Positions 22,096-26,020 of a DNA stretch of 26,020 nucleotides are shown one piece after another. The notes beneath the pieces were generated by a model. It was not told the DNA's origin. It saw only the letters and a program-made list of their open reading frames with translations, and made no database searches. This stretch comes from a virus, in IMG/VR virus record IMGVR_UViG_3300046463_000118, positions 1 through 26,020 of that record, one strand, 5' to 3'. The position numbers and the translations under genes are program-made. Positions within the stretch are counted from its first letter, which is position 1; the number at the start of each line of letters is the position of its first letter.

Positions 22096-23079
22096 CTACA
22101 GGTGGAAGCCGAATGAACTGGCGGCTTTCGAGGCAGCGCCAGATGCGGCTTGGAATGCGTTCTGACCGACGCTGGAAATTGCGTTCGGAATGCTGAACCC
22201 GAAGTTGTCGGCACCGCTGGTGGTCCCACCGTTAGGATTCAGGAACAACTGATCCAAGTCCGACTGGACCAGCATGAAGAGTGGCTTGAATCCGACCATC
22301 ACCTTCGCGTGGTGCGGCAAGCCAGTCTGCGCATCGAAGTTGGAACTGAACGTCTGCTGCACGTTCGTGATGACCACGCTATCGAAGAACATGTAGTTAC
22401 CGATGCGGATGCTGATCTGATTCTTGATACGCGACTTCCAGTAAGCGGACGTACCGAGACTGGGGTTCTGCTGCAAGCTCGACTGAATGGTCGAGTTAGC
22501 CCCGTCGTTAGACGTCGTTGCACTGTTACTCAACGTGCCTAGTTGCGGGGACACACCGATAGCGCTGCCTACTTGGTTGACGACATCCTTGCCAAGATTC
22601 GTCGCGGTGTTCCACAGACCTTTGGCAACCGTACCGAACGTGGTGCCAGCGCTTTTGATACCGTCAGCGGCGGTCCCCACCAACTGCGACAAGTCCATGG
22701 ACGGGCCGGGCTGTTGCAGCAATCCGAACGTGGAGTTGATTGAAGGCATCGTCAACTTCAACAGGTTCAGAATCGGCTGCCGCACGTCGGCATCCGGATC
22801 CGTTTCGGTGTGGAACTCCAATTCGATCGACAGGTCCGAGTCCTGATTACCAGACCAGATCTGAGCCGTAAGCGCTTGCACCGACAGCTTGGTGCCGAAC
22901 AACGCCATCGCGTCGTTCAGCTTCTTGTTGCCTGAGAGCCCTTGTGCGAACGGTGTGTCGTAAGTGGCACGAGCATCGAACGCGAAGCTATCAGGCATCG
23001 GTGCAGTCACGACGATAGGCTGTCCGCCGTTGCTCGGCTGCGTCTGTTGAATGACGCACAGATAATTCGTATTTGCCAT
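22096..23079 (-). CDS. Tail-tube initiator/baseplate protein (gp48/gp54-type, tentative)
   Basis: 327 aa from ATG 23079 (MANTNYLCVIQQ); a TTG four codons upstream is in frame but ATG is preferred. Seen: an N-terminal beta region with APMPDSFAFDARATYDTPFA and LSVQALTAQIWSGNQD, ending in DSDLSIELEFHTETDPDADV; a Ser/Thr/Asn-rich central linker (~130-205); then a second beta region SIRIGNYMFFDSVVITNVQQ and AKVMVGFKPLFMLVQSDL. A paired beta domain with an IGNY..(F/I)(D/P)....(T/S)NV.....F pattern is seen in tail-tube initiator or tube-end proteins. The C-terminus is Ala/Ser-rich. Position between tail lysozyme and LysM/hub supports a tube-baseplate junction role (inference). Confidence 0.6.
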   Translation of the reverse strand: MANTNYLCVIQQTQPSNGGQPIVVTAPMPDSFAFDARATYDTPFAQGLSGNKKLNDAMALFGTKLSVQALTAQIWSGNQDSDLSIELEFHTETDPDADVRQPILNLLKLTMPSINSTFGLLQQPGPSMDLSQLVGTAADGIKSAGTTFGTVAKGLWNTATNLGKDVVNQVGSAIGVSPQLGTLSNSATTSNDGANSTIQSSLQQNPSLGTSAYWKSRIKNQISIRIGNYMFFDSVVITNVQQTFSSNFDAQTGLPHHAKVMVGFKPLFMLVQSDLDQLFLNPNGGTTSGADNFGFSIPNAISSVGQNAFQAASGAASKAASSFGFHL

Positions 23080-23095
23080 TGTAAACCCCAATCAA

Positions 23096-24655
23096 TCAAG
23101 CGTTGACTGCTATGAGAACACCCTGCGGTCCGCGAATCACAGTGTTCCCGTTTGATCCGTCCTTCGAAGCGACGACGTTGCCGTTAGCCATCCGCTGACC
23201 AGGAGCTGACGCCGTGCCATTGTTAGGTTTCCCGTTGGGCTGCGTGGTCGCCCCGTTCTGCATCGCTACCTGTGCGTCTGGAAGTGACGACGTCGCACCC
23301 TGCGGATACTGCGTATTGTTTGCCAGCTGGACCAGCGATGCCTTTTCTGATTCGGCACGCTTACGCAAACCTCCCCACAGCGTAGGGCTCTTCGAGAACA
23401 GCTTCTCGGTGTTCGCGTATTTGTAGTCCTGGATAGCAGCGACGATCTGAGCGTCTGTCCACTTCTGCCAGTCCTGACCAGCCAGCGCTCCCTGCACGAC
23501 CTTCAGAGTTAGGCCACGCATCTGCACAGCCGTCGACCAGATGTTATCCTGTACCGCTGGACCACGGTCGCTGAAGTCGAAGCCCGCCTGTTTCAAGCGG
23601 CGCATCTGCACATCGTAATACTGACCCTTGATGAAGTCGTGCTGTGCCTGTCCAAACGCTGGATCCTTTGCCAGTTCCTTCCACTTGGCATTAAACGCAT
23701 CCGTGGCTGGAACCAGACCTTCGAACTCCTTACCGTATGGCGTGTTCTTCAGGAACTCCTGCACACCACCGGTCTTCGAGCTGAACTGATAGATACCGTA
23801 GGACACACCACCCAAGTCGCCAGCGCCGGACGAGATAGTGCCAGCACCACCTGAACCAGACTCGAAGCGCTTGGACGTCTGACCGAGACTCCAGGCACCA
23901 CTCTGCGTGATTGCACGAATAGGAGCACCCGCTTCGCCTGGAGCTCCGGCCGCGATAGGGGCTCCGGCCATGCCTTCCATGCGAACAGGACTTTCCAGCA
24001 GTGCATCCGCTTGATCAGCGAGATTGCTCTTATCCGCATTGGCATCTTTCAGTGAATCCTTGTTACCCTTGAAGAACATGTCCCATGCCGCGTAACCAAG
24101 GACCGCAGCACCACCCAAGACTACGATAACCGGCCACAGTTCAGGGTTCAGGCCGATGAAGCCCAACACTTCCATGAGCACTGGACGCACCAACCATTCG
24201 ACCATACCCATCATGCCGCGTACGATAACCTCTTTGACTATCCACTTCACGAAGCGAAACACTGCGCGCACTGCCGTCTTGACCACCCATTTCACGATCT
24301 TCTTCAGCGCCCACTTGGTAACGCGTTTCAGCAGACTGTCGCCTTGGCGTACCCGCTTGGCTTCAGCTTCATCAGCATCGGCCTCTTCGTCCAATCGCGA
24401 CTGGATGAACGCTTCCTTGGCTGCTGCCTGTACTCGTTCCCAGTCAGCTTGCTCGTCATCGTGATTAGCGAAGTGCGTAACCACACCCTGGAAGGTCCAG
24501 GCCATGTAGTCACGCTTCTCCTGCTCGCGAGGTACGATAACCTTGTCGATAAATGACGACAGGTCCATAAACGACTTGGGGTTATCGACCGCAGTGCTGT
24601 CTTCCTTCGGTTCTCTGAAGGGCACCAGAGCCGTTGCGTCCGTCAGAGTAACCAT
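23096..24655 (-). CDS. Virion-associated lysozyme-like protein with membrane region
   Basis: 519 aa. Seen: a charged N-terminus with coiled-coil-like Glu/Asp/Ala sequence (~65-100), then ~80 residues of Lys/Arg/Trp-rich amphipathic helices (LKRVTKWALKKIVKWVVKTA ...) ending in a hydrophobic segment WPVIVVLGGAAVLGYAAW (174-191). After an Ala/Gly/Pro linker comes a domain at ~256-440 with F264-E265-S266-G267, GTISSGAGDLGGVSYGIYQF, QAQHDFIKGQYYDVQ and NIWSTAVQM. This pattern resembles lysozyme/chitosanase-superfamily peptidoglycan hydrolases found in phage tails and VgrG C-termini; E265 is the likely catalytic acid (family memory plus inference). A Gln/Asn/Pro-rich tail ends it. Role: local wall cleavage and possibly membrane engagement during injection. 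The ATG lies one base after the preceding stop. Confidence 0.75.
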   Translation of the reverse strand: MVTLTDATALVPFREPKEDSTAVDNPKSFMDLSSFIDKVIVPREQEKRDYMAWTFQGVVTHFANHDDEQADWERVQAAAKEAFIQSRLDEEADADEAEAKRVRQGDSLLKRVTKWALKKIVKWVVKTAVRAVFRFVKWIVKEVIVRGMMGMVEWLVRPVLMEVLGFIGLNPELWPVIVVLGGAAVLGYAAWDMFFKGNKDSLKDANADKSNLADQADALLESPVRMEGMAGAPIAAGAPGEAGAPIRAITQSGAWSLGQTSKRFESGSGGAGTISSGAGDLGGVSYGIYQFSSKTGGVQEFLKNTPYGKEFEGLVPATDAFNAKWKELAKDPAFGQAQHDFIKGQYYDVQMRRLKQAGFDFSDRGPAVQDNIWSTAVQMRGLTLKVVQGALAGQDWQKWTDAQIVAAIQDYKYANTEKLFSKSPTLWGGLRKRAESEKASLVQLANNTQYPQGATSSLPDAQVAMQNGATTQPNGKPNNGTASAPGQRMANGNVVASKDGSNGNTVIRGPQGVLIAVNA

Positions 24656-24656
24656 A

Positions 24657-26020
24657 TTAGTTCACGAGGAAAGTAGAGTTCATCAATGGCAGACTATCAT
24701 CAATGCCTGACTGGAAGCCGAAGCTTGACCCACCAATCTTCGGTGAGCCTACACCCGGAGCGTTGCTACCAGTTCCAGCCGGACCACTCGGTGAGCTGGC
24801 TCCAGGCGGCGGCGTGGATGTTCCCGGATTTACCTTGACGGTAGTGCCCGGATTCGACACCGTCGAGTTGGTGATGCTACCGGCATTGGCCTGATTGTTG
24901 ACGGTCGAGCGGTTGCCTCCGACGTTAGCACTCGACGACGCGGTCACCGTAGTGTTGGCGTTGACGCTGGTAGTGTTGGAGTTGCCACCCTTGTTCGCAT
25001 AGTAGCTCGGATTGCTCGTGGCGTTGGCTACGTCGCTCTTCACCACGTTCTCATCACCGAGCTTGATGCCAAAGAAGTTGCCGATCTTCGACTGCCACGA
25101 CTGATGCGCACCCGGATCTTTGGCTTCCGGTAGCTTGGCTCCAGGATGCTGGTCCTTCAAGCCCGCGTCCATCTTTGCCAGTTCAGCCTGTACCTTCGGA
25201 TCTTGTAAGCGCTGCGCGTTGGACTTGGTGAGCTTGGCACCACCGTGATCCTTGGCTGCGTCTACTTCAGGCTGCTCGATCTTCTTGTTGAGCCCGAGCT
25301 TCTCGAGAACCCAATCAATGATCGTCTTGCCCTGATCCTTCATGTACTCCCACGAAGAGACCGCCATCTTCTTGATGTTATCCCATGTGAGGATCTTCTG
25401 AACCGTTTCCGCCAATCCAGTGAACAACTGCGGGTCCATGATCATGGCGGCCAACACACCACCCAGACCCTTCAGCCATGAACTAGTGTCGTCCTTCTCC
25501 TTCTTGGACTTCTTGCCTGAAGACTTATCGCCGAACTCATTCTTCAGGGCGCGGGCGACGGCGTTGGCATTCTCTTCAGCCTTATCCGATTCACCACTCT
25601 TGTGACCGTTCGGGTTAGCCAGGAAGTCCATCAGCTGTTTGTACAGCGACGTCTGGTCGTTAGCCGCATTGGTGATCGCAGCTTCCGTATTCGGAGACAG
25701 CGATACCACGTCTGCACCCTTGACGGTACTGCCTTGAGTAGCAGTGTTGCCTGTCGGCATATCGATGACGTCGGCTGCCGGAGCGCTATCACCTTCGCGA
25801 TTGCCGCCAACCAACGACATCGCACGATTCAGCACTGAAGGCTGTTCTGCTAGGTGCCAGTCGTTGCTCTGATACGGGACCAGCGAGTTACCGCCACCCG
25901 AAGGTCCCGACAGAAGCGGGGTATTGGCGTGATGTCCAATCTCGCCGTTCCCCATCGCAGTGCGTTCCCGCTTGATGGACGCCGCCAGATCGCGCAACGT
26001 GTGTTGAAACACGTCGGCAA
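24657..26020 (-). CDS. Virion protein, C-terminal part (5' end outside window); possibly tape-measure-related
   Basis: The frame stays open to the right edge; the GTG at 26012 is probably internal (ADV precedes it), so the true start is outside the window. Seen (numbered from that GTG): a polar region, a Lys-rich segment (DKSSGKKSKKEKDD, ~162-175), an amphipathic/hydrophobic helical stretch at ~178-240 (LKGLGGVLAAMIMDPQLF and WEYMKDQGKTIIDWVLEKLG), then a Thr/Asn/Ser- and Pro/Gly-rich low-complexity tail (~340-430) ending DDSLPLMNSTFLVN. No conserved family recognised. Upstream position relative to the tail lysozyme and hub fits a tape-measure C-terminus or a central tail protein (inference). 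Its stop is one base before the next gene's ATG. Confidence 0.65.
   Translation of the reverse strand, partial: ADVFQHTLRDLAASIKRERTAMGNGEIGHHANTPLLSGPSGGGNSLVPYQSNDWHLAEQPSVLNRAMSLVGGNREGDSAPAADVIDMPTGNTATQGSTVKGADVVSLSPNTEAAITNAANDQTSLYKQLMDFLANPNGHKSGESDKAEENANAVARALKNEFGDKSSGKKSKKEKDDTSSWLKGLGGVLAAMIMDPQLFTGLAETVQKILTWDNIKKMAVSSWEYMKDQGKTIIDWVLEKLGLNKKIEQPEVDAAKDHGGAKLTKSNAQRLQDPKVQAELAKMDAGLKDQHPGAKLPEAKDPGAHQSWQSKIGNFFGIKLGDENVVKSDVANATSNPSYYANKGGNSNTTSVNANTTVTASSSANVGGNRSTVNNQANAGSITNSTVSNPGTTVKVNPGTSTPPPGASSPSGPAGTGSNAPGVGSPKIGGSSFGFQSGIDDSLPLMNSTFLVN

Noticed and set aside
1-26020. tRNA genes, integrase, attachment sites or insertion sequences
   Set aside because: None recognised by eye on either strand; the window is almost wholly occupied by structural coding sequence, so no claim is made.

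Overview
The window is a structural-gene segment of a large contractile-tailed bacteriophage (myovirus). The evidence is an ordered baseplate set on the minus strand: a tail-tube initiator-like protein, a LysM baseplate protein, a gp27/gpD-type hub, a gp5/gpV-type spike, gp25/gpW, gp6/gpJ and a gpI-like protein. The base composition is moderately GC-rich by eye, genes are tightly packed with short or overlapping junctions, and there is no host housekeeping gene, tRNA, IS element or CRISPR array. A spike without a built-in lysozyme plus a separate peptidoglycan hydrolase fits a Gram-negative host. I cannot name the host or the phage.

Layout. Plus strand, 1-11815: a fibre/spike (adsorption) module. 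It starts with the 3' end of a repeat-rich tail fibre. Three tandem paralogous tailspike-like proteins (676, 691 and 911 aa) follow, sharing an N-terminal WYxDPEGG block and a conserved C-terminal domain; the third carries an extra SPRY-like N-terminal domain. Two small paralogous proteins (68 and 66 aa) follow spikes 1 and 3. Next are a second collar-type fibre whose C-terminus is paralogous to the first fibre, two unrecognised proteins (62 and 190 aa) and a 416-aa fibre with five 22-residue repeats. Plus strand, 11816-12915: a small Cys4 zinc-binding protein flanked by two hairpins, and two small paralogous proteins (112 and 131 aa). A very strong bidirectional terminator at 12920-12957 separates this from the convergent minus-strand block.

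Minus strand, 26020 to 12972 (read right to left): the end of a Thr/Asn/Ser-rich virion protein, a 519-aa protein with a hydrophobic/membrane region and a lysozyme-like domain, the baseplate genes in P2/T4-like order, a repeat-poor structural protein (371 aa), a collar-type fibre (492 aa), and then two genes that are not tail parts. One is a 169-aa 2H phosphoesterase that closely resembles the Acb1 anti-CBASS family. The other is a previously easy-to-miss 55-aa gene with a good ribosome-binding site.

Taken together: the minus-strand operon builds the injection apparatus (hub, spike, wedge, cell-wall hydrolase), the plus-strand module supplies adsorption fibres and spikes, and the end of the minus operon adds a probable counter-defence enzyme. 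The most interesting items are the Acb1-like gene with its small neighbour, the expanded spike cassette flanked by homologous fibre sequence, the membrane-plus-lysozyme protein, and the FN3-like insertion in the baseplate J protein.
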